DNA of 54,517 nucleotides from Tropicibacter naphthalenivorans (GCF_900176475.1 NZ_FWXX01000015.1:1-54517), one strand, 5' to 3'. Positions 33,303 through 41,580 are shown, numbered from the stretch's first letter. The notes: a model not told the origin generated them from the letters alone. Program-made: numbers and translations.

Positions 33303-34489
33303 AGTGCCTCGCGCCGCCAGCCGTCGGCCCAGGTCACACGCTCCATCCCGGTAAAACGCGCTAGGCGGGCCAGTTCCGCCTCTAGGCGTGCCTGCCGCCC
33401 GTCGCCCCAACGGATGCCACGTTCGGGCCAGACGGCGGTGACATGCAGCGCGCCCGCGTCGCGCCGTGTGGCCACGTCGATGCGGCCCACCAGACGGTCG
33501 CCTTCGAGCATGGGAAAGACGTAGTAGCCGTATTTGCGCTGCGGCGCGGGGACGAAGATCTCGATCCGGTAGTGAAAGCCGAACAGCCGCTCGGCGCGCT
33601 TGCGGTCGCGCAAGGCGGGGTCAAAGGGCGACAGGATGCGCAGCCGGTTTGGCGGGGCAGGGGCGGCGTCCACGTCCAGCCCGTCAAATGTCAGACATTT
33701 ACGAAGGCTGCCATCGGCGGCCACGATTTGCACAGGGAGCAACGCGCCCGAGGCCAGCCGGGCCTTGGCCCAATCACTGACCTCGGCGGGTTTGAGATGC
33801 CCCCAAAAGGCGGCGATCTCGCCGGGGGTCGCGAACCCCAGCCGCTGCAAGGCCTGCGTGCACAGCGTGTCGATGGTTTCGGCCTCGGTCGGGCGCTGGG
33901 CGCGGAGGCCCTCGGGGATCACCCGCTCTGTCAGGTCATAGATCTTGCGAAACCCCTCGCGCCGCGTCACCGCCAGCGCGCCAGCGCGCCACAGGTACTC
34001 CAAAGCGGTCTTGGACGGGTGCCACTCCCACCAACCGCCCTTGCTGCGGGCCTCATCGGTGCCCACATCGCCCGACCCGCAGGGGCCATTCTGCGCGATG
34101 TGGCTGAGCACTTCGTCGAACTTGGCGGCAAAGTCGTGTCTCTGCCACGCTTCCCACTTGCGGCCCAGCCGCACCTTGTCGCGGGCAAAGCGCAGCTGCC
34201 ACAGCGGGTAAAACGCCATGGGCACCACCGAGGCGTCATGCGTCCAATGTTCGAACAGCATCCGGTCGCGCAGCAGGGGCGCGAGGTTCTCGGGGCGATA
34301 GCTTTGACGGCGGGCAAAGAGGATCATGTGATGGGCGCGCTCAACCGTGCGCACGCTGTCCACCTGCACAAAGCCCAGCCGCTCGATCAATGCGTGCAAA
34401 GCCGCGCCCTTGGCGGGGCCAGTGGGCGGCTCGGCCAGCGCGTGGCGGTCCAGAAAGACCCGCCGCGCCTGCGTGTTGTCCAGCCGCAT
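33299..34489 (-). CDS. YcaQ/AlkX-type winged-helix DNA glycosylase
   Basis: A 396-residue protein of the HTH_42 family (YcaQ, DUF1006), whose characterised members unhook DNA interstrand crosslinks and remove N7-alkylated bases. The catalytic QxD motif is present as VQVDSVRTVERAHH (Gln41-x-Asp43). A winged-helix array follows (about 10-300), with the C-terminal beta-barrel-like part (FHYRIEIFVPAPQRKYGYYVFPML, VWPERGIRW). It lies 6 bp downstream of the LacI gene on the same strand, so the two are probably co-transcribed. Confidence 0.85.
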   Translation of the reverse strand: MRLDNTQARRVFLDRHALAEPPTGPAKGAALHALIERLGFVQVDSVRTVERAHHMILFARRQSYRPENLAPLLRDRMLFEHWTHDASVVPMAFYPLWQLRFARDKVRLGRKWEAWQRHDFAAKFDEVLSHIAQNGPCGSGDVGTDEARSKGGWWEWHPSKTALEYLWRAGALAVTRREGFRKIYDLTERVIPEGLRAQRPTEAETIDTLCTQALQRLGFATPGEIAAFWGHLKPAEVSDWAKARLASGALLPVQIVAADGSLRKCLTFDGLDVDAAPAPPNRLRILSPFDPALRDRKRAERLFGFHYRIEIFVPAPQRKYGYYVFPMLEGDRLVGRIDVATRRDAGALHVTAVWPERGIRWGDGRQARLEAELARLARFTGMERVTWADGWRREAL

Positions 34490-34495
34490 CCGCCT

Positions 34496-35521
34496 TTAAC
34501 GGCGCTTGAGCGTGTCCCCAAAGGTCAGCTTGGGCGTCAGTTCAACGATGCGCTCGACTTCTGCCTTGGGGTCTTCGACGCGGGCGGCAATGATCTGCGC
34601 GGCCTTGGTGCCGATTTCGGTGCGACAGGCGTCCATCGTGGCCAGCTGGCGCGGCAGACCTTGCAGCAGCTCAACCCCGTTGAACCCGGCCAGACCGACC
34701 CGGCCGGGAATGTCGATGCCCTGATCCAGCAGTTCCATCAGACCACCCGCAGCGATCATGTCGTTGGAATAATACAGGAAATCCAACTCAGGCTCGCGTT
34801 CCAGCATCGCCTTGGTCATCTCGCGGCCCTTTTGCAGGGCCGAGCCGCCGGAGTAAAACTCCTGATCGGCAATCTCGACGCCTTCCTTGGCCAGCGCCTG
34901 CGTGAACCCTTCAAAGCGTTTGCGCGCGCGGTGGTCCAGCGGCATCTTGGTGCCCATGAAACCGATGTTCTGGTAGCCTTGCTTGAGGATCGCCTTGGCC
35001 ATCTCGCGGCCCGCGCGGCGGTGGGAAATGCCCACGGCGCAGTCGATAGGCGTGCCGTCGGTGTCCATGATTTCGACCACCGGGATGCCCGACGCCTTGA
35101 GCATCGCCTTGGACGCGTCGGTATGTTCGAGCCCGGCGATGATCACGCCAGAGGGGCGCCACGACAGCATCTCGTAGAGCACGCGTTCTTCTTTTTCGGG
35201 CAGGTAGTCGGTGACGCCGACCACCGGTTGCAGGTCGGTCTCTTCGAGCACGGCGGAAATGCCCGACATCACTTCGGGGAAGACCATGTTGCGCAAGGAC
35301 GGGATAATCACCGCCACGAGGTTCACCCGTTGGCTGGCGAGCGCGCCTGCGATCTTGTTGGGCACGTATCCCAGCGCCTTGGCCGCCTCGAGCACCTTCT
35401 CACGGGTCGCCTGACTGACATCGCCGCGGTTACGCAACACTCGGGAAACGGTCATTTCCGAAACGCCAGAGGCTTCGGACACATCACGCAGGGTCAGCGG
35501 GCGGGTATCGTCATTGGACAA
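34496..35521 (-). CDS. LacI-family transcriptional regulator
   Basis: A 341-residue repressor with an N-terminal LacI HTH (LTLRDVSEASGVSEMTVSRVLRN, about residues 9-31; hinge YVPNKIAGALAS) and a periplasmic-binding-protein-like effector domain (about 65-335). It resembles gluconate-type repressors (GntR/IdnR) of the LacI family. A TTG start at 35521 is chosen because AAGGA lies 10 bases upstream; the open frame further up runs antisense through the tRNA-Arg gene and is not coding. No sugar genes lie nearby, so its targets are probably elsewhere. Confidence 0.85.
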   Translation of the reverse strand: MSNDDTRPLTLRDVSEASGVSEMTVSRVLRNRGDVSQATREKVLEAAKALGYVPNKIAGALASQRVNLVAVIIPSLRNMVFPEVMSGISAVLEETDLQPVVGVTDYLPEKEERVLYEMLSWRPSGVIIAGLEHTDASKAMLKASGIPVVEIMDTDGTPIDCAVGISHRRAGREMAKAILKQGYQNIGFMGTKMPLDHRARKRFEGFTQALAKEGVEIADQEFYSGGSALQKGREMTKAMLEREPELDFLYYSNDMIAAGGLMELLDQGIDIPGRVGLAGFNGVELLQGLPRQLATMDACRTEIGTKAAQIIAARVEDPKAEVERIVELTPKLTFGDTLKRR

Positions 35522-35629
35522 GGGCGGGTTCCTTATTTGAGTGCTGCAATGGTGAACCCAATCGCGGCGGGGTGCAAGTGCGCCAGAGCAGGTGACAAGC
35601 GCTTCGCGGCAGGTTATGCACATGCCGAC

Positions 35630-35706
35630 GGCCCCGTGGCTCAACTGGATAGAGCAGCCCCCTCCTAAGGGGCAGGTTGCAGGTTCGAATCCTGCCGGGG
35701 TCGCCA
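35630..35706 (+). tRNA. tRNA-Arg (anticodon CCT)
   Basis: A full cloverleaf can be drawn: acceptor GGCCCCG/CGGGGTC (one G-U), D stem GCTC/GAGC, anticodon stem GCCCC/GGGGC with loop CTCCTAA (anticodon CCT, reading AGG), T stem GCAGG/CCTGC with TTCGAAT, discriminator G and encoded CCA at 35704-35706. The last 47 bp are repeated at 51075-51121, showing that a mobile element uses this gene as its attachment site and restores it on insertion. Confidence 0.96.
35660..35706 (+). repeat. attL: left 47-bp direct repeat
   Basis: From the anticodon loop (CCCTCCTAAGG) to the CCA end of tRNA-Arg; identical to 51075-51121. The flanking bases differ on both sides, which fixes the repeat at 47 bp. The intact tRNA is on this side. 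Confidence 0.95.
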
Positions 35707-35809
35707 AAAACACCTGAAAAATGTGGCTTATTTACAGGGCGTTGTGCGGAAGCGTGCAGAAAGCCCCGCCAGCTTTCGGGCCGAAATCGGCTGAAACGGC
35801 CGATTTCTC

Positions 35810-35828
35810 GTACAAAACCTGTACAAAA
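35810..35828 (+). promoter_or_regulatory. left GTACAAAA repeats (candidate integrase arm sites)
   Basis: GTACAAAA occurs at 35810-35817 and again at 35821-35828, an 11-bp period, 104 bp inside attL. An inverted repeat CGCAC-GTTT-GTGCG follows at 35831-35844, shortly before the Rep-like gene. The same motif with the same 11-bp period occurs near the right end. Confidence 0.5.
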
Positions 35829-35861
35829 TTCGCACGTTTGTGCGTATTTCGGGGGTCAATC

Positions 35862-36719
35862 ATGAGCCGCCATAGCTTTGATCCCGAAATCGCCGGACGT
35901 GTCGGTCTCAATGCAGCGGTGATTTTCCAGAACATCACCTTCTGGATCGAGAAGAACCAAGCCAATCGCCGTAACCTTCGAGACGGGCGGTATTGGACCT
36001 ACAATTCGATCTCGGCCTTTGGTGACTTGTTCCCCTATCTGAGCGAGAAGCAGATCCGCACGGCGCTCGAAAAGTTGGTCAGCGCAGAGCTGATCATCAA
36101 GGGCAATTTCAGCGATGATCGCTATGACCGAACCTGTTGGTATGCCCTGGGCAACTCCATTTGCCCAAATGGGCAAATCGATCCGACCGAAAGGGAAAAT
36201 GATGCATTTGCCCCTGAGGGCAAGCCATCTGCCCCAGAGGGCAAATCCTATAAGAACAGATATAAACCATATCAAAAACCAGATCCTTCGCACGCGAAGG
36301 CGGCGGTGGAGGATGAAGCTTCTGAAAAGATTCTGTCAGCCTATCCGGAGGATCGCATTCGCGGCAAAGCGGTTTGTCTCTCACAAATCCGCCAAGCGTT
36401 GGCCGACGGAGTGGATGCCAAAGACCTCGAGGGCGCCGTGCGGGCCTATGCATCCGAAAGCGAAGGCTTCACCCGCTCCAAAGTGTGTTTCTCCGACAAT
36501 TGGTTCACGTCTGGCCGTTGGTTGAAATACCTTCACGATGTTGTGGAGGCGCGAGAAGCAGGCAAAGCCAAAGAAGCCGAACTGCTGAAAGGCTTGGCCG
36601 ACTGGGTCACGGACAAGCACCCCCTTTGCCGCCATATCACGCCCGGCCAAGTAACCGCTTTGCTGGCCGCAAACCTGGTCAGCCCTGCTGAAATCGAGGC
36701 GGCGGGGCTCAGAGCATGA
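35862..36719 (+). CDS. Rep-like winged-helix replication protein
   Basis: A 285-residue protein with a winged-helix N-terminus (about 1-100; FDPEIAGRVGLNAAVIFQNITFWI, then YLSEKQIRTALEKLVSAELI as recognition region). The middle is a low-complexity linker (about 105-155, repeats of PxGQ/PEGK). The C-terminal part (about 160-285; DRIRGKAVCLSQIRQAL... FTRSKVCFSDNWFTSGRW) resembles the second domain of phage/plasmid replication proteins. A role as initiator for the excised circle is inferred. Its stop overlaps mobC by 4 bp. Start at 35862 from the conserved MSRHSFDPE opening. Confidence 0.65.
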   Translation: MSRHSFDPEIAGRVGLNAAVIFQNITFWIEKNQANRRNLRDGRYWTYNSISAFGDLFPYLSEKQIRTALEKLVSAELIIKGNFSDDRYDRTCWYALGNSICPNGQIDPTERENDAFAPEGKPSAPEGKSYKNRYKPYQKPDPSHAKAAVEDEASEKILSAYPEDRIRGKAVCLSQIRQALADGVDAKDLEGAVRAYASESEGFTRSKVCFSDNWFTSGRWLKYLHDVVEAREAGKAKEAELLKGLADWVTDKHPLCRHITPGQVTALLAANLVSPAEIEAAGLRA

Positions 36720-37183
36720 GTGCGACCGATCCCAACAAAGAGCAGAGAGCAAGGTTACCCACCGATTACATCGGCGGGACTTGTGAGGGGCGGCAAGCCT
36801 CCCCTTCAAACCCCAACCAGACGCGCGCAAGCGGCGTCAAAGAGGGCCTTTCCGAGAGTGTGATCTTTCGATGCACCCCGTCGGAAAAGGCAGCGCTTGT
36901 GGCCAAATCACACGCCGCTGGCCTGCCCAATGCCACGTTGATGCGTGAGGCCTTGGGGCTGACTGAGGCACGTCGGCGCAAGCCCGTCCCCCGTGTTGAC
37001 CCGAAGCTGACCTTTGCGATTGCCCGCGTCGGCGGCAACCTCAATCAGCTCTCCCGCTGGATCAACGGCGCGGTCAAATCCGGCCGCGCGAGCCAGATCG
37101 ATGCGCTCAAGGTCGCGACACAACTGGTGGTCATCGAGCGGCAGATGGCGCAGATCGTGGCGGCGCACACAGGCGGTGGCTAA
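36716..37183 (+). CDS. mobC: MobC-like relaxosome protein
   Basis: A 155-residue protein with a disordered, polar N-terminus (1-45), a ribbon-helix-helix-like part (ESVIFRCTPSEKAALVAKSHAAGLPNATLMREALG, about 46-80) and the MobC signature VGGNLNQLSRWIN (near 110-122). MobC proteins bind at oriT and help the relaxase to open the DNA. It overlaps the Rep-like gene by 4 bp and shares one base with the relaxase gene start, giving tight coupling. The oriT itself was not identified; the 35707-35861 gap is the best candidate region. Confidence 0.85.
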   Translation: MSATDPNKEQRARLPTDYIGGTCEGRQASPSNPNQTRASGVKEGLSESVIFRCTPSEKAALVAKSHAAGLPNATLMREALGLTEARRRKPVPRVDPKLTFAIARVGGNLNQLSRWINGAVKSGRASQIDALKVATQLVVIERQMAQIVAAHTGGG

Positions 37184-38739
37184 TGATCATCTCGTTCTTC
37201 TCCACCGGCACTGGTGGCGGTGCAGCTCCCGTAGACTACCTGACAGCGCGTGAAGTTCTGGCCTATGACGAGAACCGCAATCTGATCCGTGATGACAACG
37301 GCCAGCCGCAAACCAAGATCCGCGACCCGCTGCCCGAGGTGCTGCACGGCAATCCCGATCAGACCCGCGACCTGATCGATGCGAGCCCCAACAAATGGAG
37401 CTACACGGCAGGTGTGATCAGCTTTGCCGACAGCGACGATCCCAGTCCCGCCGCCCAGCAAGAGGCCATTGAGCTATTTGAGGCTCTGGCCTTTGCTGGG
37501 CTGGACAGGGATCAATACGACTGCCTTTGGGTGCGCCACTCGCATGAGGGCAACGTCGAGCTGCACTTCTGTACGCCACGCCTTGAGCTCAGCACCGGCA
37601 AGGCGCTGAACATCGCACCGCCAGGCCATGAGAGCGCTTTTTCCAGCCTGCGCGATTTGATGAACAAGACTCACGGTTGGGCAGACCCTTTGGACCCAGA
37701 ACGCGCCCGTGAAGTGAGAGCGACGATTGAAGCGCCGACGCGCGCGCAAGGTCGCGAGGCGCTGCACGAATGGATACTCGATCAGATCAGCGTCGGCATC
37801 ATCACTGACCGCGCTAGCATGATCGACGCACTCACTGACGCGGGCTTCGAGATCCCCCGTGCCAGCAAAGATTACATCACCGCCAAAGACCCGGACACCG
37901 GTGAACGCTGGCGCTTGAAAGGAGAGATTTTCCATGACGACTGGCAAGCCGAACCGCCTCGCCGAGAAATTGAACGCGGACCTGGAGACAATACGCAGCG
38001 ACCACGCCGCCTTGATGGCATCTCAGCTGGAGAGCTTCAGGAGCGATTTCAGCAGCATTGCGACCAGCGCGCTACATACAATCGAGACCGATATCAGGTT
38101 CTTTCTGAGCGACAGCAGGAGCGAGTTGGAGAGGCGGAGCGAGACGATCAGGCGCTGGTTGACGATCTCACCCTGGGTGATCGTGGCGATGGTCTCATCC
38201 TGGATCGCAACAGTGCTGATCGCGAGTTGGTTTTGGACGGGCTTGTTCACGCGCTCGGAGATGACGAGGCTTGGCCTGACACGGATCGAACAGGCTGGGC
38301 AGACATGGGTGACGCTGGACCCCGACCGGACCGAATTGAAGACCTGCACCATGGCCGGGACGCTGGTCATCTGTATCGAGATCAAGGAACCCTAGATGAC
38401 ACAGACCCTGACAGCATTGGAACGCGAATTGCTCGCATCCGTCGAGCGGTTGGTGACGGCCTGCGAGAGTTCAGCCAAGGAATTGCACGCCTTGGAGAAG
38501 CGCTCGACCAGCAGGATCGAAAGCAAGGTGAATGGCTTGGCGCATTGCGTGGCGCTATTGATGAAATCACATCTCACGTCCGTCACCACATTGGCCGACT
38601 TGCTGCGCGAGGAGCAGAATTACGCGACGCTGCAGGCGGGGTTAGAGACCAGCAGGAAACTAGCGAAAGACGCCGAGAAGCGGTTGAAAGAGAGTTAGAC
38701 GCGAGAGATAGCCACCGCAGCGCCGGACATTCGCTTTGA
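37183..38739 (+). CDS. mobA: MobA-type relaxase
   Basis: A 518-residue mobilization relaxase. The N-terminal nuclease domain (about 1-240) contains the three-His metal motif as His119, His121 and His128 (VRHSHEGNVELHF) and an early Tyr19 (DYLTAREVL) that could be the nicking residue. The C-terminal half (from about residue 250) is charged, low in complexity and rich in Arg/Asp/Glu; in this part a second frame encodes two more proteins. This gene arrangement recalls ColE1-type mob regions. The family assignment (Mob, MOBP/ColE1-like) is from motif and layout, not from a search. Confidence 0.85.
   Translation: MIISFFSTGTGGGAAPVDYLTAREVLAYDENRNLIRDDNGQPQTKIRDPLPEVLHGNPDQTRDLIDASPNKWSYTAGVISFADSDDPSPAAQQEAIELFEALAFAGLDRDQYDCLWVRHSHEGNVELHFCTPRLELSTGKALNIAPPGHESAFSSLRDLMNKTHGWADPLDPERAREVRATIEAPTRAQGREALHEWILDQISVGIITDRASMIDALTDAGFEIPRASKDYITAKDPDTGERWRLKGEIFHDDWQAEPPRREIERGPGDNTQRPRRLDGISAGELQERFQQHCDQRATYNRDRYQVLSERQQERVGEAERDDQALVDDLTLGDRGDGLILDRNSADRELVLDGLVHALGDDEAWPDTDRTGWADMGDAGPRPDRIEDLHHGRDAGHLYRDQGTLDDTDPDSIGTRIARIRRAVGDGLREFSQGIARLGEALDQQDRKQGEWLGALRGAIDEITSHVRHHIGRLAARGAELRDAAGGVRDQQETSERRREAVERELDARDSHRSAGHSL
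37934..38395 (+). CDS. mobB: MobB-like membrane protein nested in mobA
   Basis: A 153-residue protein encoded entirely inside mobA in the +1 frame, beginning at mobA codon 251. A strong site (GAAAGGAGAGATTTTCC before ATG) supports translation. The N-terminal part is helical and coiled-coil-like (about 1-70), followed by a hydrophobic segment (about 75-105; ISPWVIVAMVSSWIATVLIA) and a short tail with two Cys. This matches MobB/MbeB-like proteins that stabilise the relaxase at the transport apparatus. It is followed without gap by mobD (TAG directly before ATG). Confidence 0.75.
   Translation: MTTGKPNRLAEKLNADLETIRSDHAALMASQLESFRSDFSSIATSALHTIETDIRFFLSDSRSELERRSETIRRWLTISPWVIVAMVSSWIATVLIASWFWTGLFTRSEMTRLGLTRIEQAGQTWVTLDPDRTELKTCTMAGTLVICIEIKEP
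38396..38698 (+). CDS. mobD: MobD-like coiled-coil protein nested in mobA
   Basis: A 100-residue, wholly helical protein in the same frame as mobB and also inside mobA. It begins directly after the mobB stop and has AAGGAAC 7 bases upstream. Features: LTALERELLASVERLVTACESSAKEL (about 4-29) and long heptad-like stretches up to the Lys/Glu-rich C-terminus (KDAEKRLKES). ColE1-like plasmids have the same order, with small MobB and MobD genes overlapping the relaxase gene. It ends 41 bp before mobA does. Confidence 0.72.
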   Translation: MTQTLTALERELLASVERLVTACESSAKELHALEKRSTSRIESKVNGLAHCVALLMKSHLTSVTTLADLLREEQNYATLQAGLETSRKLAKDAEKRLKES

Positions 38740-38938
38740 TCTTATTGCAATTTCTGACGTGGTTCGAAGGTCTTTAGCAGGAACCCTGAATTCGATCTTC
38801 AGCAAAACGCTGCATGTATGCGATTTCCTTGGGGGGGGCGCAGCGGAGAAACCAGTCATTCGCGAGCCTGCGAAGGATGGCCGTGTTGCGGGACTTTGCC
38901 GCCGTTGCCGTTGCGATTTGGAATGTCTGCTATCCCCG

Positions 38939-39355
38939 TCAGTGTTCCCTGCTACAAAGCTCATGATCCGCCAGAGATGCCAGCACATAGCAATCTTCAG
39001 ATATGCCCTGTCCATCACAGCCCTTGGAGATTCGGATCAGTTCCTTTTCCAATAGCTTGAGCCGTTTGATTTTCTCACGCACGTCCGCTAGCTGCGACAC
39101 GGCGATGTCCGTCGCGGTTTCGCACGATCGGTCTGGATGCTCCTGTAGTTCAATAAGCGATGAAATGGCTTCAATCGAAAACCCCAGATCGCGCGCATGG
39201 CGGATGAAACTCAGCCGTTCCAATCCGGTTTTGTCATACCGTCTTTGATTTCCACTTGTGCGCTCAGCTTCTGCCAACAGCCCCATTTCCTCATAGTAAC
39301 GGATGGTTGGAACCTTGACCTTGGTGCGCTTTGAAAGCTCGCCGATAGAAAACAT
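38939..39355 (-). CDS. MerR-family heavy-metal regulator
   Basis: A 138-residue MerR-type activator: winged helix (1-70; MFSIGELSKRTKVKVPTIRYYEEMGLL), coiled dimer helix (about 80-110), and a metal loop with Cys78, Cys113, Cys122 and Cys134. The Cys113-x8-Cys122 loop plus Cys78 is the arrangement of ZntR/CadR/PbrR-type sensors of Zn, Cd or Pb; the additional Cys134 is in the tail. The start at 39355 is the canonical opening of the family. It is divergent from the transglutaminase/CDF operon and should control the 19-bp spaced promoter at 39367-39397. About 200 bp between it and mobA hold no gene. Confidence 0.92.
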   Translation of the reverse strand: MFSIGELSKRTKVKVPTIRYYEEMGLLAEAERTSGNQRRYDKTGLERLSFIRHARDLGFSIEAISSLIELQEHPDRSCETATDIAVSQLADVREKIKRLKLLEKELIRISKGCDGQGISEDCYVLASLADHELCSREH

Positions 39356-39366
39356 GAAGAAACCTC

Positions 39367-39397
39367 TTGAACCTCTAGTCACTAGAGATTGTAGATA
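39367..39397 (+). promoter_or_regulatory. MerR-type promoter with 19-bp spacer
   Basis: -35 TTGAAC (39367-39372) and -10 TAGATA (39392-39397) are separated by 19 bp, as typical for MerR-activated promoters. A perfect 15-bp dyad CTCTAGTCACTAGAG occupies 39373-39387 in the spacer. The regulator at 38939 reads divergently from it. Confidence 0.9.
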
Positions 39398-39425
39398 GGG
39401 TGGGACACAGACTCAAGAGGCTACC

Positions 39426-40196
39426 ATGACCGACCAATACCTGTCCCCGACCCCCCTTCTGGACTTCGAAGCGCCACCCATCCAGCACCTCGTTACGGAC
39501 CGTGGCTGGCTGAACCTGTCTCAGACCGACCGGATTGGCGCAGCCTATGACTTTGTCCGCAACGAAATCCTGTTCGGCTACAATTCCGATGATGCGTTGC
39601 CAGCTTCCAGGGTGCTGGCTGATGGCTATGGGCAGTGCAATACGAAGGGCACTTTGCTCATGGCACTCCTGCGCGCCCTTGACGTGCCGTGCCGCTTCCA
39701 TGGTTTCACCATCGACAAACGGTTGCAGCGCGGGGTGGTGCCGGAGTTGGTCTACCCGCTTGCCCCCGCAAACATCATCCATTCGTGGGTCGAAATCCAA
39801 CACGAAGGACAATGGCTCGAGCTGGAGGGCTTCATTCTGGACCCACCTGTCCTTGCTGCGCTGCAAGGTGCTTTTCCAGATCGCAACTCGCTATGCGCTT
39901 ACGGCGCAGGGACAAATTGCCTCCAAAACCCTGACGTCGCTTGGCGCGGCGCAAGCACCTACATTCAAAAGACCGGAATCAATCATGACTTCGGCACGTT
40001 CGATGATCCTGACGCGTTCTATGAAAATCACAGGCAGTTGTCGGGTGTGAAAGGAGTTTTGTATCGCCTAATCGTGCGTCACTGGATGAACCACCGCGTC
40101 AAGAAAATGCGGATAGGCCATGTCCCAACGATCCCCGGGGGCGAGGCGAACCTTGTTCCGGTTCAATCAAACTTTCAAACGCGGGAGGCGATCTGA
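39426..40196 (+). CDS. transglutaminase-like protein
   Basis: A 256-residue protein with a transglutaminase/protease-like fold. The catalytic Cys is in DGYGQCNTKGTLLMALLRALDVPCRFHG (near residue 66) and the His in ANIIHSWVEIQHEGQWLELEGFILD (near 119); the following Asp/Glu completes the triad. No signal peptide, so probably cytoplasmic. It is the first gene of an operon with a CDF-type transporter and an isoprenylcysteine methyltransferase-like protein, under the MerR promoter. The stop overlaps the next ATG by 1 bp. How a transglutaminase-like protein serves metal response is not known. Confidence 0.85.
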   Translation: MTDQYLSPTPLLDFEAPPIQHLVTDRGWLNLSQTDRIGAAYDFVRNEILFGYNSDDALPASRVLADGYGQCNTKGTLLMALLRALDVPCRFHGFTIDKRLQRGVVPELVYPLAPANIIHSWVEIQHEGQWLELEGFILDPPVLAALQGAFPDRNSLCAYGAGTNCLQNPDVAWRGASTYIQKTGINHDFGTFDDPDAFYENHRQLSGVKGVLYRLIVRHWMNHRVKKMRIGHVPTIPGGEANLVPVQSNFQTREAI

Positions 40197-40831
40197 TGGC
40201 TGGTTGCTGCGGACATGACGCCAAGTTTGACGGCGTTTCAGATGATTACAAACGACGGCTCTGGATCGTCATTGCCTTAAACGCGACAATGTTCGCGGTT
40301 GAGATGACTGCGGGCCACTTTGCCAAGTCACAGGCGTTGCAGGCCGACGCCCTCGACTTCGCGGGTGATGCAATGACCTACGGCATTTCTCTGGCCGTCA
40401 TTGGGGCGTCACTTCGCGCCCGCACCAATGCCGCGCTGTTCAAAGGTTTCAGTCTTTTGCTGATGGGGCTGTGGGTCTTCGGATCGACCGTCTACCGCGT
40501 CTTCTATGTCGGAGTTCCAACAGCCGAGATCATGGGCGCTGTTGGCTTTCTGGCTTTGCTCACCAACCTTGCCAGTGTGTTCTTACTGGTGCGCTACAAA
40601 GACGGCGACGCCAACGTGCGGTCGGTTTGGCTCTGTTCGCGCAATGACGCCATCGGCAACGTCGCCGTCATGTTCGCGGCCTTGGGCGTCTGGGGTACAG
40701 CAACAGGCTGGCCTGATTTGATCGTCGCAACGATTATGGCTGGACTGTTCCTGTCGTCCGCTTTCCAAATCGTGCGGCAAGCCCTCGCAGAGCGACGGGA
40801 AACAATCGACCACAAACACGCGGAGGCATGA
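40196..40831 (+). CDS. cation diffusion facilitator-type transporter (short form)
   Basis: A 211-residue membrane protein of the CDF class with six hydrophobic helices. The metal site is visible in helix 2 (ALQADALDFAGDA, Asp51/Asp54/Asp58 region) and helix 5 (CSRNDAIGNVAVM, with NDxxGN where HDxxGD is usual). The N-terminus has a CCGHD motif (Cys4, Cys5, His7) that may bind metal. The C-terminal cytoplasmic domain of full-length CDFs is missing, as known for short members found beside MerR regulators. Expected to export Zn, Cd or a related ion. Coupled by overlaps of 1 and 4 bp to its neighbours. Confidence 0.85.
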   Translation: MAGCCGHDAKFDGVSDDYKRRLWIVIALNATMFAVEMTAGHFAKSQALQADALDFAGDAMTYGISLAVIGASLRARTNAALFKGFSLLLMGLWVFGSTVYRVFYVGVPTAEIMGAVGFLALLTNLASVFLLVRYKDGDANVRSVWLCSRNDAIGNVAVMFAALGVWGTATGWPDLIVATIMAGLFLSSAFQIVRQALAERRETIDHKHAEA

Positions 40832-41379
40832 TGCAGGGCTTTCTCATTATGCTGGGTCTGGGCGTTGCCGCCATGACGCTAGCAGCAATCCTCTGGTCGA
40901 TTGCCTTTCCTGAGCGGCGGATATGGCCGCCAAGACGCTACACGACACTCACGCCTTTCTTTGTCTGGGTGCCAACATTCACGCTGTTCGGGGTTCTCAT
41001 CCTGCTTGGTGTCTGGGGTTGGGCTGATCTGGTCATTCCAAGTTGGTTGCGGTTTGGCGTCGGCCTGCCGCTCATCCTGATCGGCAATATTGTCGTGTGG
41101 ATGGAAGTCTCACATTTCGGGGTGCCGCAGACAGGTGGAGCCAAAGGGACCCTGCGCACCGAAGGCATGTATGGCTACTCGCGGAACCCGCAGTATATGG
41201 CTGACATTGGCATCGTAAGTGGCTGGATGATCTTGTCAGCAGCGCCTTGGGCCATGGTTGTCGGACTGGCTGGGATAGTGGTGCTTATTGCCGCGCCATT
41301 TTCCGAGGAGCCTTGGCTCAAAGACCAATACGGCACCGAATTCGAGAACTACTCGTCGCGGGTACGGCGGTTCCTCTGA
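40828..41379 (+). CDS. isoprenylcysteine methyltransferase-like membrane protein
   Basis: A 183-residue protein with five hydrophobic helices and the ICMT/PEMT signature near the C-terminus: GMYGYSRNPQYMADIG (about 113-128) and the EEPWLKDQYGTEFENYSSRVRRF ending. This family methylates lipids or thiols with AdoMet; bacterial members in metal operons have no fixed substrate. Last gene of the MerR-controlled operon, overlapping the transporter gene by 4 bp. The 200 bp after it (41380-41580) hold no gene that I can see. Confidence 0.85.
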   Translation: MMQGFLIMLGLGVAAMTLAAILWSIAFPERRIWPPRRYTTLTPFFVWVPTFTLFGVLILLGVWGWADLVIPSWLRFGVGLPLILIGNIVVWMEVSHFGVPQTGGAKGTLRTEGMYGYSRNPQYMADIGIVSGWMILSAAPWAMVVGLAGIVVLIAAPFSEEPWLKDQYGTEFENYSSRVRRFL

Positions 41380-41580
41380 GGTAGGGCCAAAACCTGAAAA
41401 GCTGCCTTTCGCGGCGCGATCAACGAACTGGTAAGATGCGGGACGAAACCGACAGTCGATCAGCGGACTTCAAGTTCGGCTGCAACACGCTTTGCAGACA
41501 TTTCAAGAATCGCCGCGACTGGCATTTTCCGAAGTGGCTTTCGTGGCGGACCTCAACCGCTACACGCTAGCCGATCGCGT

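Noticed and set aside
33443-35668. 741-codon open frame on the plus strand
   Set aside because: Antisense to ycaQ and the LacI gene, both with clear motifs.
35522-35713. N-terminal extension of the LacI protein beginning MFLATPAGFEPATCPLGG
   Set aside because: This peptide is the well-known artefact of reading a tRNA gene antisense; the real start is TTG at 35521.
38759-39055. 98-codon plus-strand frame between mobA and the MerR promoter
   Set aside because: It runs antisense into the MerR gene and has no recognisable pattern.
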